Assembly: GCA_016466735.1 (NCBI GenBank) | Contig: JAAOED010000018.1 | Span: forward strand, 1-59,200 | Direction of reading: 5' to 3' | DNA: 59,200 bases | From: Weissella confusa | Lineage (GTDB): Bacteria; Bacillota; Bacilli; Lactobacillales; Lactobacillaceae | In this document: positions 43,361 to 52,759 of the stretch, in pieces | How positions within the stretch are numbered: the stretch's first letter is position 1 | Layout of the letters: every line of letters starts with the position of its first letter | Translations under genes and position numbers: made by a program | The notes under the pieces: model-generated | The model's database searches: none | What the model saw: only the letters and a program-made list of their open reading frames with translations | Told to the model about the DNA's origin: nothing

Positions 43361-44281
43361 ATGGCAGATACGGCGAAGTTAACCGGGTTGTTTTTGGACT
43401 ACTTACGTGTTGAACGCCAGTATTCAGATGACACTCAAAAGGCTTATCGGTCAGATATTAACGAGTTTGAACGCTTCTTAATAGAGACTGGCGATCAGCA
43501 AACGGTTGATATTACGGCCGTTGATCAATATGATGTGCGCGTTTACTTATCAGCCCTTTATGAAAAAGGGGATGTGAGTCGGACGATTGCCCGCAAGGTG
43601 AGCTCGTTGCGTGCCTTTTATCAGTTCTTGGAACGTAATGAATTTGTGGCTAGTAATCCATTTGCTGGCGTGCAATTAAAAAAGGCTGGGCGTCATTTGC
43701 CACGTTACTTTTACGAAAAAGAGTTAAACAAGTTGTTTGAAGTGGTGATGGGCGATACAAGTCTCCTGGGATTACGCAATCGGCTGTTGCTGGAAATTTT
43801 GTATGGTACCGGGGCACGTGTTTCCGAAGTTGCAGGTTTGACGTTGGGGATGATTGACCAACAAGCGCGCATTATTACCATCACTGGTAAGGGAAACAAG
43901 ACGCGTATTGTACCATACGGTCAGTATGCAGCTGATGCGTTGGCAGTTTACTTAAACGATGCGCGACCAGGCTTGCTGGCAAAAGCCGACACAGTGCATG
44001 ATAAATTATTCGTTAACCAACGGGGCCAGGCACTAACAACAAGCGGGATTGAGTATATTCTTAAGCAACTCGCCAAAAAGGCTGGGCTTACACAGGTTGT
44101 GTCGGCACACATGTTCCGGCATACGTTTGCAACTGATTTATTGAATAACGGCGCTGATTTACGTACTGTGCAGCAATTGCTCGGTCACAGTAGTCTCAGC
44201 ACGACCCAAATATATACCCACGTTACAACAGACGCGCTGCAGAAAAGTTATCGTGACTTTTTTCCACGTGCAACTGAGTAA
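43361..44281 (+). CDS. xerC: Tyrosine recombinase XerC
   Basis: It resolves chromosome dimers at dif. The 306-residue protein has an N-terminal SAM-like core-binding domain (FLDYLRVERQYSDDTQKAY) and the catalytic domain with GTGARVSEVAGL (Arg), HMFRHTFATDLL (His-x-x-Arg), LGHSS (His) and IYTHV (Tyr). It starts 2 nt after the topA stop with AAGG as ribosome site; the topA-xerC order is common in Lactobacillales. No phage-type integrase features. Confidence 0.94.
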   Translation: MADTAKLTGLFLDYLRVERQYSDDTQKAYRSDINEFERFLIETGDQQTVDITAVDQYDVRVYLSALYEKGDVSRTIARKVSSLRAFYQFLERNEFVASNPFAGVQLKKAGRHLPRYFYEKELNKLFEVVMGDTSLLGLRNRLLLEILYGTGARVSEVAGLTLGMIDQQARIITITGKGNKTRIVPYGQYAADALAVYLNDARPGLLAKADTVHDKLFVNQRGQALTTSGIEYILKQLAKKAGLTQVVSAHMFRHTFATDLLNNGADLRTVQQLLGHSSLSTTQIYTHVTTDALQKSYRDFFPRATE

Positions 44282-44289
44282 CTAAATGA

Positions 44290-44318
44290 GAGGCTTACAC
44301 AAGTGGGCCTCTTTTTTT
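44290..44318 (+). terminator. Rho-independent terminator
   Basis: GAGGCTTAC (44290-44298), loop ACAA, GTGGGCCTC (44303-44311) with two wobbles, then a T run. Confidence 0.75.
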
Positions 44319-44363
44319 GCATACAAAATTCATGGTTCTTGAATAGAAAAGCATGCTTATATT

Positions 44364-44395
44364 TGTTATAATTGAAATATTGGAAAACGCTTACA
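44364..44395 (+). promoter_or_regulatory. Extended -10 promoter and cre-like site of the aldose epimerase gene
   Basis: TGTTATAAT (44364-44372) is a perfect extended -10. TGGAAAACGCTTACA (44381-44395) downstream matches the CcpA cre consensus with one mismatch around the central CG. It overlaps the region just before the AGGAGG. Catabolite repression is inferred. Confidence 0.65.
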
Positions 44396-44409
44396 GGAGG
44401 CAAAGTGGC

Positions 44410-45291
44410 ATGTCAGTCAAGTTAGAGAATGATAATATTACGGTCGTTATTTCAGAAATGGGAGCTGAATTAACGAGTGTTACGAACAAGGAAAGTGGTT
44501 TGGAATACATGTGGACAGCCGATCCAAATTTCTGGGGTCGTCACGCACCTAATTTGTTCCCAATCGTTGGGCGCCTTCGTGGTGACCGTTATAAGTATCG
44601 TGACAAGACGTACTTCATGGCTCAACACGGTTTTGCGCGTGATAATGAATTCGACTTGGTTGAAAAGACAGCTACGACAGCCCGCTTCCGCTTGGTTGAT
44701 AATGAAGAGTCATTTTCAATTTACCCATTCCACTTCCAATTTGACGTGTTGTACCGTCTGACTGAGCAAGACACATTGGGGATTGCGTATGTTGTGACGA
44801 ACACGGATACACATGACATCTACTTCTCAGTTGGTGGACACCCTGGCTTCCGTGCGCCACTTGAAGAAGGCGAGAAGTTTACGGACTATTACATTAACGT
44901 TGAACCACAACGCAAGTATCAACGTGCGAAGTTGGTTGGGCCGTACTTGGACAACAACTTGGAATCAACGTTCGATTCACGTATTCCATTGCGTTTGCGT
45001 CGAGATGACTACAAGGACGACGCGATTATTTTGCGTTTGGATCAAAATCCCGTTTCAATCGTTTTGGCCAAGTTGAACGAATCTCATGGTGTGACAATGC
45101 ACATCCAAAACGCTAAGTATGTTGGTATTTGGACACCATATGCCAAGGAAGCGCCGTTCGTGGCAATTGAGCCATGGTGGGGAATTGCAGACACGGTTGA
45201 TGCCGACGGGGAGTTGCGTCACAAGTTTGGTATCAATACATTGGCACCAGCTCAAACATTCACGGGCTCATACTCACTAACATTTTTCTAA
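44410..45291 (+). CDS. Aldose 1-epimerase family protein (LacX-like)
   Basis: The 293-residue beta-sandwich protein of the galactose mutarotase superfamily has TADPNFWGRHAPNLFPIVGRL, AQHGFARDNEF, GGHPGFRAPL and the C-terminal WTPYAKEAPFVAIEPWWG. The conserved His and Glu of the active site are kept. It interconverts the anomers of a hexose; the physiological sugar is unclear. ATG 44410 lies 9 nt after AGGAGG (44395-44400). A cre-like site lies directly upstream. Confidence 0.85.
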   Translation: MSVKLENDNITVVISEMGAELTSVTNKESGLEYMWTADPNFWGRHAPNLFPIVGRLRGDRYKYRDKTYFMAQHGFARDNEFDLVEKTATTARFRLVDNEESFSIYPFHFQFDVLYRLTEQDTLGIAYVVTNTDTHDIYFSVGGHPGFRAPLEEGEKFTDYYINVEPQRKYQRAKLVGPYLDNNLESTFDSRIPLRLRRDDYKDDAIILRLDQNPVSIVLAKLNESHGVTMHIQNAKYVGIWTPYAKEAPFVAIEPWWGIADTVDADGELRHKFGINTLAPAQTFTGSYSLTFF

Positions 45292-45306
45292 TCAGCAATT
45301 TATTTG

Positions 45307-45334
45307 GTCTTGCTACATGGTGGCAAGGCTTTTT
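45307..45334 (+). terminator. Rho-independent terminator
   Basis: GTCTTGCTAC (45307-45316), loop ATG, GTGGCAAGGC (45320-45329) with two G-U pairs, then T5. Confidence 0.7.
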
Positions 45335-45362
45335 ATTATAGTGTTGACACAGGGTGCATAAT

Positions 45363-45391
45363 AAAAAACACGACTACGAATTGTAGCCGTG
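45363..45391 (-). terminator. plsY terminator
   Basis: CACGACTAC (45369-45377) and GTAGCCGTG (45383-45391) pair (one wobble), followed on the minus strand by T6 (45363-45368). Confidence 0.8.
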
Positions 45392-45411
45392 CTTCAAATG
45401 CATAATTGAGG

Positions 45412-46041
45412 TTAGTTTTTTGATTGGCTGCGCCAGTACCCAAGTCCCCAGTGCACCATTGATTCAGTACCGTTTTTAATGCGGACAATGTTCTCACGGT
45501 GACGGTAGAAAACAAAAATGGTTAATGCGAAGGCGATGATTGATAGTAACCAGTCATGCAACCAGAAAATTGATAGTAGCGTTACCAGTGTGAAACCAAT
45601 CATTGAAGCCATTGATACCATGCTGGTTAGCAAGATAACCGTTAGGAAAATCGCAAAGGCAATTGCGAACATTGTTGGGTTATACATTAATAGCACCCCC
45701 ATTGATGTCGCAACGGCCTTGCCGCCCTTAAAGCCAATCCACATTGAAAAGGTGTGACCAAGGATGGCGCCAAGGCCGACCACCATTACTGTCCAAGCGG
45801 GCGCTGGGCCCCAGATGTAAGCCATGAGGGCACCAACTGATCCCTTGAAGATATCAAGTAGTAGGACTGCAACACCAGCGCGGGTACCCAACACACGGAA
45901 GGTATTGGTCGTCCCGATGTTTCCTGAGCCAAGCTTTAGGATGTTCTTCTTATAGAACAACATGCCAATCCAGTAACCGAATGGCATTGAACCAAAAAAG
46001 TAGGCCAGCAAAAAACTTATGACAAAATGAAAAATCGTCAA
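45412..46041 (-). CDS. plsY: Acyl-phosphate glycerol-3-phosphate acyltransferase
   Basis: It transfers an acyl group from acyl-phosphate to glycerol-3-phosphate, the first step in membrane phospholipid synthesis in Firmicutes. The 209-residue protein has about five to seven helices, with the motifs FGSMPFGYWIG, LGSGNIGTTNTFR (motif 1) and GFKGGKAVATSMG (motif 2). The start is TTG 46041, 9 nt after AAGGAG. It is divergent from parE, the usual lactobacillar arrangement. Confidence 0.95.
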   Translation of the reverse strand: MTIFHFVISFLLAYFFGSMPFGYWIGMLFYKKNILKLGSGNIGTTNTFRVLGTRAGVAVLLLDIFKGSVGALMAYIWGPAPAWTVMVVGLGAILGHTFSMWIGFKGGKAVATSMGVLLMYNPTMFAIAFAIFLTVILLTSMVSMASMIGFTLVTLLSIFWLHDWLLSIIAFALTIFVFYRHRENIVRIKNGTESMVHWGLGYWRSQSKN

Positions 46042-46161
46042 GATAAATACTCCTTATAAAATAGTATTAAATAGAATAATTGCTATCTGTTTCAAATAAC
46101 AGAACAGTTAATATATTACCACGATTGAAACACCTGTTACCTTTAAATTTATTTAACACTA

Positions 46162-46191
46162 TTGCAACGAGAGCCTTTGTTGGGCTATTAT
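46162..46191 (+). promoter_or_regulatory. parE-parC promoter
   Basis: TTGCAA (46162-46167), 18 nt, TATTAT (46186-46191). It lies about 75 nt before the parE ATG. Confidence 0.6.
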
Positions 46192-46265
46192 GAAGAACGG
46201 AACGCTTTGAAAAAGAAATTTTTCACGTAAGACGACAGATTAAAAAAGCAAGAAGGGAAGCGTCC

Positions 46266-48287
46266 ATGGCAAACAAGAATACTTATTCGGATGATTCCAT
46301 TACAGTCCTTGAAGGATTGGAGGCGGTTCGCAAGCGACCAGGAATGTACATCGGTTCAACCGATGGCAAAGGCTTGCACCACTTGGTTTATGAAATTTTT
46401 GACAACGCAGTCGACGAAGCACTGGCTGGGTTTGGTGATGAAATTAATGTGACGATTCACGCGGACAACGCAATCACGGTTGTTGATCACGGTCGTGGTA
46501 TGCCGGTCGGGATGCACGCTTCAGGAAAGCCAACCCCCGAAGTTATCTTGACGGTGCTCCACGCTGGTGGAAAGTTTGGTCAAGGTGGCTACAAGACTTC
46601 TGGTGGTTTGCACGGTGTTGGATCATCAGTTGTTAACGCTTTGTCAACGAGCCTAACGGTTACGATTGTCCGTGATGGTCAAAAATACCAAGAACACTTT
46701 ATTAACGGTGGTCACCCAGATGGTACGTTGAACAAGCTTGGTAAGACGAAGGAATCAAATGGTACGACGGTAACGTTTAAGCCAGATCCTGCAATTTTCT
46801 CAACGACAATCTATAACTTTGATGTTTTGGCCGAGCGTTTGCGCGAATCAGCCTTTTTGTTGCGTGATGTTAAAATCACGTTGACGGACGAACGCGCTGG
46901 ACAAGAGCGTTCTGAAGAATACCACTATCCAGAAGGTATTAAGGCGTTTGTTAGTTACTTGAACGAAGATAAGGACACGCTTGGCGATATCATGTACTTT
47001 GATGGTTTTGCCCAAGGTGTCGAGGTTGAAGTGGCTGCCCAATACAACGACGGTTACTCAGAAACAACGATGTCATTTGTTAACAACGTTCGTACCCCGG
47101 ATGGTGGAACCCATGAAGCTGGGTTGCGTTCGGCGTGGACAAAGGCATTCAATGAGTACGCCCGCAAGGTTAATTTGTTGAAGGATAAGGACAAGAATCT
47201 AGAAGGTTCTGACGTTCGTGAAGGACTTTCAGCAGTTATTTCATTGCGTATTCCTGAAGAATTGTTGCAATTCGAAGGTCAAACCAAGGATAAGTTGGGG
47301 ACGCCTGAAGCTCGTTCAATCGTTGATAGCGTTGTGTCTGAACAACTTGGCTTCTACTTGATGGAAAATGGTGAATTCTCACAAAGTTTGATTCGCAAGG
47401 CCTTGCGTGCCCGTGAAGCGCGTGAAGCTGCCCGTAAGGCACGTGAAGAAGCGCGTTCAGGTAAGAAGAAGGGTAAGACGGAACGCTTGCTATCAGGTAA
47501 GCTAACGCCGGCCCAATCTAAGAATGCCGCACAAAATGAATTGTTCCTGGTTGAGGGTGACTCAGCCGGTGGTTCAGCTAAGCAAGGTCGTGACCGTAAG
47601 TTCCAAGCCATCCTACCATTGCGTGGTAAGGTTTTGAACACGGAGAAGGCTAAGCTAGCTGACATCATGAAGAACGAAGAAATCTCAACCATTATCTACA
47701 CGATTGGTGCTGGAGTTGGCCCTGAGTTTAATGTCGATGATGCTAACTACGACAAGGTTATTATCATGACCGACGCGGACGATGACGGTGCCCACATTCA
47801 AACGTTGTTGTTGACGTTCTTCTACAAGTACATGCGCCCATTGATTGACGCTGGTAAGGTTTATATTGCTTTGCCACCGCTATACATGTTGCGTAAGGGA
47901 ACTGGTAAGAAGCAATCAATCGAGTATGCTTGGACTGATTCACAATTAGCCGAAGCTGAAAAGAAGATTGGCCGTGGCTACACATTGCAACGATTCAAGG
48001 GTCTTGGTGAAATGAACGCTGAGCAACTTTGGGCAACGACAATGGATCCCGCACAACGTACCCTAATTCGCGTCACAATTGACGACGCCATGTTGGCTGA
48101 AAAGCGCGTGACGACGTTGATGGGTGATAAGGTTGAACCGCGTCGTAAGTGGATTGAGGCCAACGTAGCCTTTACCTTGGCTGAAGAAGGTAACACTTTG
48201 CTTGAAGAAGATCCAGAAGTTGCTGAACCAGCAACCGAGGCAGAAGATGATTTTGTTGCGCCAGTCATTGAAACTTGGCAAGACTAG
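46266..48287 (+). CDS. parE: DNA topoisomerase IV subunit B
   Basis: The ATPase subunit of topoisomerase IV decatenates daughter chromosomes. The 673-residue protein has the GHKL ATPase domain (IFDNAVDEALAG, VVDHGRGMPVG, GGLHGVGSSVVNAL), the transducer domain and the Toprim region (LVEGDSAGGSAKQGRDR, IIMTDADDDGAH). An acidic tail follows. ParE identity rather than GyrB comes from the paired parC and the YKTSGGLHGVG context. It is followed by parC at 17 nt. Confidence 0.94.
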   Translation: MANKNTYSDDSITVLEGLEAVRKRPGMYIGSTDGKGLHHLVYEIFDNAVDEALAGFGDEINVTIHADNAITVVDHGRGMPVGMHASGKPTPEVILTVLHAGGKFGQGGYKTSGGLHGVGSSVVNALSTSLTVTIVRDGQKYQEHFINGGHPDGTLNKLGKTKESNGTTVTFKPDPAIFSTTIYNFDVLAERLRESAFLLRDVKITLTDERAGQERSEEYHYPEGIKAFVSYLNEDKDTLGDIMYFDGFAQGVEVEVAAQYNDGYSETTMSFVNNVRTPDGGTHEAGLRSAWTKAFNEYARKVNLLKDKDKNLEGSDVREGLSAVISLRIPEELLQFEGQTKDKLGTPEARSIVDSVVSEQLGFYLMENGEFSQSLIRKALRAREAREAARKAREEARSGKKKGKTERLLSGKLTPAQSKNAAQNELFLVEGDSAGGSAKQGRDRKFQAILPLRGKVLNTEKAKLADIMKNEEISTIIYTIGAGVGPEFNVDDANYDKVIIMTDADDDGAHIQTLLLTFFYKYMRPLIDAGKVYIALPPLYMLRKGTGKKQSIEYAWTDSQLAEAEKKIGRGYTLQRFKGLGEMNAEQLWATTMDPAQRTLIRVTIDDAMLAEKRVTTLMGDKVEPRRKWIEANVAFTLAEEGNTLLEEDPEVAEPATEAEDDFVAPVIETWQD

Positions 48288-48304
48288 AAGGGATTTGAAA
48301 CTGA

Positions 48305-50764
48305 ATGGTTGAAGTAGGAAACATTCAAGAGCTCAGCCTAGAAGCGGTGATGGGTGACCGATTTGGTCGTTACTCAAAGTACATCATTCAAGAACGTGCT
48401 TTGCCAGACATCCGTGACGGTTTGAAGCCCGTACAACGTCGTATTTTGTATGCGATGAACAAAGATGGTAATACCTATGACAAGCAATTCCGTAAGTCAG
48501 CTAAGTCTGTCGGAAACGTCATGGGTAATTTCCACCCGCACGGTGACTCATCAATTTATGAGGCCCTTGTGCGTATGTCACAAGATTGGAAGTTGCGTGC
48601 ACCACTGATTGAAATGCACGGAAACAACGGTTCAATCGATAATGATCCGCCTGCTGCAATGCGTTATACCGAGGCGCGTTTGTCAAAGTTGGCTGGTGAA
48701 ATGCTCCGCGATTTGGATAAAGAGACCGTTGAAATGGTTCTTAACTTCGATGACACGGAGTATGAGCCAACGGTTCTACCTGCTCACTTCCCAAATCTAT
48801 TGGTGAACGGGGCAACTGGTATTTCAGCCGGTTATGCGACGGATATTCCACCGCACAACTTGGGTGAAGTAATTGATGCTTTGGTTTACTTGCTTGCGCA
48901 CCCTAAGGCGTCTTTGGATGATTTGATGCAATTCGTTGTGGGACCTGATTTCCCAACTGGTGGTATTATCCAAGGCGCTGATGGTATCCGTTCAGCTTAT
49001 GAAAACGGTCGTGGTCGCATTATTGTGCGTTCAAAGACTGGGATTAAGCCATTGAAGGGTGGTAAGTCTCAAATTGAGGTTTCAGAGATTCCATACGAAG
49101 TGAATAAGGCAGCCTTGGTTAAGAAGATTGATGAAATCCGCCTAAACAAGGACGTTGCTGGCATTACTGAAGTACGTGATGAATCTGACCGTGAAGGATT
49201 ATCAATTGCTATCGAATTGAACAAGGACGCCAATGCCGAGGGTATTTTGGCCTACTTGTTCAAGAAGACAGACTTGCAAGTGACGTACAACTTCAACATG
49301 GTTGCCATTCACAACCAGCGCCCTGAACGAGTTGGTTTAAAGACGGCGTTGGAAGCGTTCTTGGAACACCAAGTTGAAATTATTACGAAGCGTACGCAAT
49401 TTGATTTGAAGAAGGCCCAAGCTCGCCAACACATCGTGACTGGTTTGATTAAGGCCCTTTCAATCTTGGATGAAGTGATTGCCACAATCCGCGGTTCTAA
49501 GGATCGTAAGGATGCCAAGCAAAACTTGATTGATAGCTATGACTTCACGGAGCCACAAGCTGAAGCCATCGTAATGTTGCAATTGTACCGTTTGACGAAT
49601 ACCGACGTGACACAATTGCAAGCTGAGTTTGAAGACTTGGCTCAGAAGATTGCGAACTACAACGAAATTTTGTCAGACCCTAAGGCGTTGCGTAAGGTTT
49701 TGAAGGCTGAACTACAAGCCATCAAGAAGGAATACAACACGCCACGTCGTACGTCAATCGAAGCCGAAGTGCAAGAGTTGAAGATTGACCAAACAGTCAC
49801 GGTTGCTGACGAAGATGTTGTAATGCTTGTGTCACGAGCTGGTTACGTTAAGCGAGCCTCAGTGCGTTCTTACACGGCATCTGGTGACGAAAATGGTCTA
49901 CGTGATGATGATGAACCAGTCTTTGTTGAAAAGGTTAATACGCTACAACACGCGTTTATATTTACCAACAAGGGTAATGTTATTTATCGTCCAGTCCACG
50001 AACTGCCAGAGTTTAAGTGGAAGGATGCCGGCGAGCACTTGTCACAAACCATTACTGGCCTAGCCAATGATGAAGTTGTGACTGATGTACGTATCATGGC
50101 ATCTGTCGACAATATGGCTGGTGAATGGGTAGTGGCAACCAGTGACGGTTTGATTAAGCGCACGCCGTTTGCTGATTTGGCACCACGTAGTACCTACAAG
50201 AAGAAGGCAACCATGTTAATCAAGCTCAAGAGCGATGATGCAACGATTGTCGGTTTGGAATTGATTGATGACAAGAAGCTGGTTGGTAAGTCAGTTGTGC
50301 TAGCTTCAGAAAATGCGATGGGACTTCGTTATTCACTTGATGAAGTGCCAACGACTGGTAACCGCACGGCTGGTGTTAAGGCGATGAACCTTGAAGCTGG
50401 TGACCGCGTGGTTAAGATGGCTGTTGCAACTGATAAGCAAGCAATTGCGGTCGTCTCAAACCGTGGGGCTTTCAAGTGGATGCCAGTTACTGAAATTTCA
50501 GCAACGAGTCGCGGACGTAAGGGTGTTGCGATTATGCGTGAGTTGAAGAAGGATCCACATCGTATCGCAGCGATGATGGTCGTTGATGCACATGAGCCAA
50601 CACCATTAACGGTGATGACGGATCGCGATAAGCAGTTCGACATTTCACCAAAGGATCACCCAATGGGTCAACGTTACAGCAATGGTAGCTTTATCATTGA
50701 CGTCGAAGCAGCTGGTACGCCAGTTCGCATGCATGCCTACGTGCAGCCGTTGGTTTTGAATTAA
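48305..50764 (+). CDS. parC: DNA topoisomerase IV subunit A
   Basis: The 819-residue breakage-reunion subunit has RALPDIRDGLKPVQRRIL, the quinolone-determining region NFHPHGDSSIYEA with wild-type-looking Ser and Glu, and the catalytic tyrosine region AMRYTEARLS. The winged-helix and tower domains and C-terminal beta-pinwheel blades (SRAGYVKRASV, VSNRGAFKWMP) follow. No resistance-type substitution is seen. It ends before a strong terminator. Confidence 0.96.
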   Translation: MVEVGNIQELSLEAVMGDRFGRYSKYIIQERALPDIRDGLKPVQRRILYAMNKDGNTYDKQFRKSAKSVGNVMGNFHPHGDSSIYEALVRMSQDWKLRAPLIEMHGNNGSIDNDPPAAMRYTEARLSKLAGEMLRDLDKETVEMVLNFDDTEYEPTVLPAHFPNLLVNGATGISAGYATDIPPHNLGEVIDALVYLLAHPKASLDDLMQFVVGPDFPTGGIIQGADGIRSAYENGRGRIIVRSKTGIKPLKGGKSQIEVSEIPYEVNKAALVKKIDEIRLNKDVAGITEVRDESDREGLSIAIELNKDANAEGILAYLFKKTDLQVTYNFNMVAIHNQRPERVGLKTALEAFLEHQVEIITKRTQFDLKKAQARQHIVTGLIKALSILDEVIATIRGSKDRKDAKQNLIDSYDFTEPQAEAIVMLQLYRLTNTDVTQLQAEFEDLAQKIANYNEILSDPKALRKVLKAELQAIKKEYNTPRRTSIEAEVQELKIDQTVTVADEDVVMLVSRAGYVKRASVRSYTASGDENGLRDDDEPVFVEKVNTLQHAFIFTNKGNVIYRPVHELPEFKWKDAGEHLSQTITGLANDEVVTDVRIMASVDNMAGEWVVATSDGLIKRTPFADLAPRSTYKKKATMLIKLKSDDATIVGLELIDDKKLVGKSVVLASENAMGLRYSLDEVPTTGNRTAGVKAMNLEAGDRVVKMAVATDKQAIAVVSNRGAFKWMPVTEISATSRGRKGVAIMRELKKDPHRIAAMMVVDAHEPTPLTVMTDRDKQFDISPKDHPMGQRYSNGSFIIDVEAAGTPVRMHAYVQPLVLN

Positions 50765-50771
50765 AAATGTT

Positions 50772-50806
50772 AAACACACCATTGGCTCTGCTAATGGTGT
50801 GTTTTT
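50772..50806 (+). terminator. Rho-independent terminator
   Basis: AAACACACCATT (50772-50783) and AATGGTGTGTTT (50793-50804): a perfect 12-bp stem with a T run. Confidence 0.9.
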
Positions 50807-50908
50807 GCATCCAAAGCGATACTTTTTCACCAATTTACGTGCCTACACCATAAAAATGTTGTATAGTTAATACATTGAAATAACAAAAAGAAATTGGAGA
50901 TTTATCTG

Positions 50909-51835
50909 ATGGCTAAGATGTTGGTTTTCGGACACCAAAACCCTGACACAGACACGATTGCTTCAGCATTCGCTGCGTCATACTTGTTGAACAAGGCATA
51001 CAACCAAGACACTGAAGCAGTGGCTTTGGGTACGCCTAACGCAGAAACGCAATTCGCATTGAACTACTTTAAGGTTGACGCTCCTCGCGTAATCGAGTCA
51101 GCTGACACTGAAGAAGTAGTCTTGGTTGACCACAACGAGGCCGCACAATCAGTTGCTAACATTGCTGACGTAACTGTTTACGGTGTATACGATCACCACA
51201 AGATTAACTTCTCATCAGCTGTACCTTTGTACTTCCTTAACAAGCCTTGGGGTTCTGTAGCAACTGTTTTGTACTACGAATTCCAAACGCTTAACGTTGA
51301 AATTCCTGCAGAAATCGCTGGTATGATGGCATCAGCTATCATCTCTGACACTTTGTTGTTGAAGAGCCCAACGACGACGCCAATGGATAAGCCTGCTTTG
51401 GAAGCTTTGGCAAAGATTGCTGGTTTGGAAGACTACGAAGCATACGGTTTGGAAATGTTGAAGGCCGGTACTGACTTGTCATCACGTTCAGCTAAGGAAT
51501 TGATCGACGGCGACGCAAAGTCATTCGAATTGAATGGTTCAACGGTTCGCATCGGTCAAGTTAACACGGTTGACGTTGAAGACGTCTTCTCACGCCGTGA
51601 CGAAGTTGTTGCAGCTATGGAAGCTGAATTGGCTGAAGAAGGTTACAACACATTTGTCTTTGTTGTTACGAACATCTTGGACTCAGATTCAGATATCTTG
51701 GTCTTGGGTGACAACTTGGATAAGGTTGAAGCAGCCTTTGATGTGAAGTTGGCTGATGGCCGTGCTTCATTGCCAGGTGTTGTGTCACGTAAGAAGCAAG
51801 TGGTTCCTCCACTTACTGACGCGTTCAACGCATAA
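50909..51835 (+). CDS. ppaC: Manganese-dependent inorganic pyrophosphatase
   Basis: It hydrolyses PPi to phosphate. The 308-residue DHH family enzyme has FGHQNPDTDTIASA (metal ligands), VLVDHNEAAQ, YDHHKINFSSAVPLYF (DHH) and the DHHA2 domain ending VSRKKQVVPPLTDAF. ATG 50909 follows TTGGAGA. Codon use is strongly optimised (AAC, TTC, CGT, GGT), as for highly expressed genes. Confidence 0.95.
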   Translation: MAKMLVFGHQNPDTDTIASAFAASYLLNKAYNQDTEAVALGTPNAETQFALNYFKVDAPRVIESADTEEVVLVDHNEAAQSVANIADVTVYGVYDHHKINFSSAVPLYFLNKPWGSVATVLYYEFQTLNVEIPAEIAGMMASAIISDTLLLKSPTTTPMDKPALEALAKIAGLEDYEAYGLEMLKAGTDLSSRSAKELIDGDAKSFELNGSTVRIGQVNTVDVEDVFSRRDEVVAAMEAELAEEGYNTFVFVVTNILDSDSDILVLGDNLDKVEAAFDVKLADGRASLPGVVSRKKQVVPPLTDAFNA

Positions 51836-51849
51836 TTAAATACAAACAG

Positions 51850-51888
51850 AAAAGACGAGCAAGAATTTGATTTCTTGCTCGTCTTTTT
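51850..51888. terminator. Bidirectional terminator between ppaC and busR
   Basis: AAAAGACGAGCAAGAA (51850-51865) and TTCTTGCTCGTCTTTT (51872-51887) are perfectly complementary with terminal T/A runs; it overlaps the busR stop. Confidence 0.9.
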
Positions 51889-52508
51889 TAGTTGCTGTAA
51901 AAGAAGTTGTAAACGTTCTGGACACTGTTTTCGTCGCCAACAAAGTAAAGCGTATCACCCTGATGGATTTTAGCATACGGACCAGGGGAGATGACCAACT
52001 TATCCTCGTGGGAGATACCAACCAAAGTCGTACCAGTTTGATGCCAAAAATTGAGTTCACTCAATGATTTTTCAAATAGCGCGGATGGTTCCGTTAATGC
52101 CAACTCAAAGGGTGTCAACGGGTTATGTTGCTGGTAGTGTTGTGATTGATCGACAAACCGGTGTAAATCTTTGCTCAACGCGTCTAAACCGGCCTGTTGG
52201 GCCTTAATTTGCTCTGTGAGCGATAATTGGAGGTCTTGTAGTCCATTGACCTCTGTTTCGCCCTCAACGAATTTCTGGGCCTTCTGACGAGATAGGACCT
52301 TAGCGCCACTGCCGTGCATTGTTTCCACAATACCCAAGTCACCGAGCACACTAATTGCACGACGGGCTGTTTCCGATGACACACCGTATGTTGTCGCCAA
52401 GGTTGAACGGGCGTGAATTTTTTCGCCGACTTTAAGTTGATTAGCGCTAATTTGCTCCGCAATGCGTAATGCAATGACACGATAGCGAGGTTGCTTTAGT
52501 CCAGCCAT
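51888..52508 (-). CDS. busR: BusR-like GntR-family repressor with RCK_C domain (probable c-di-AMP sensor)
   Basis: The 206-residue protein has an N-terminal GntR winged helix (RVIALRIAEQISANQLKVGE, RSTLATTYGVSSETARRAIS), a helical linker (about 90-125) and a C-terminal RCK_C/TrkA_C domain (FELALTEPSALFEKSLSELNF and IHQGDTLYFVGD). This domain order is that of BusR, which binds c-di-AMP through RCK_C and represses the glycine betaine transporter in Lactococcus and Streptococcus. It is divergent from busAA-busAB. The ribosome site GGAGGG precedes ATG 52508. Confidence 0.88.
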   Translation of the reverse strand: MAGLKQPRYRVIALRIAEQISANQLKVGEKIHARSTLATTYGVSSETARRAISVLGDLGIVETMHGSGAKVLSRQKAQKFVEGETEVNGLQDLQLSLTEQIKAQQAGLDALSKDLHRFVDQSQHYQQHNPLTPFELALTEPSALFEKSLSELNFWHQTGTTLVGISHEDKLVISPGPYAKIHQGDTLYFVGDENSVQNVYNFFYSN

Positions 52509-52670
52509 GAAATCCCTCCAAATCTAGAATACATAATTAAAACAAGCATATCATATTCGCCGATAATGCGTTGGTAAGAAACAAGCATAAATAATTGGTA
52601 AACCCACTTACAAGCCTATTAAATTGGGAAGTGTCCCGTTTTTGGTACACACTGGTCTATATAAACAAAT

Positions 52671-52714
52671 TTGACGAAAGTGACAACTTCATGTTTACAA
52701 TAGGGTTGTCACTT
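52671..52714 (+). promoter_or_regulatory. busA promoter and BusR-type bipartite operator
   Basis: AAGTGACAAC (52678-52687) and GTTGTCACTT (52705-52714) form a perfect 10-bp inverted repeat with a 17-nt spacer. It overlaps a promoter (TTGACG 52671-52676, 19 nt, TACAAT 52696-52701). GTGAC/GTCAC half-sites separated by a long spacer agree with published BusR operators, which are bipartite. An AGTGT...ACACT pair lies upstream (about 52630-52653). Confidence 0.7.
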
Positions 52715-52759
52715 ATCGAAAGTGAGAGAAATTCGATCAAGTAGGAGGAATATGAAGAT

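Noticed and set aside
43361-44281. XerC as a phage or island integrase.
   Set aside because: It has XerC length and motifs, lies next to topA in the normal order, and has no tRNA or attachment-site duplication nearby.
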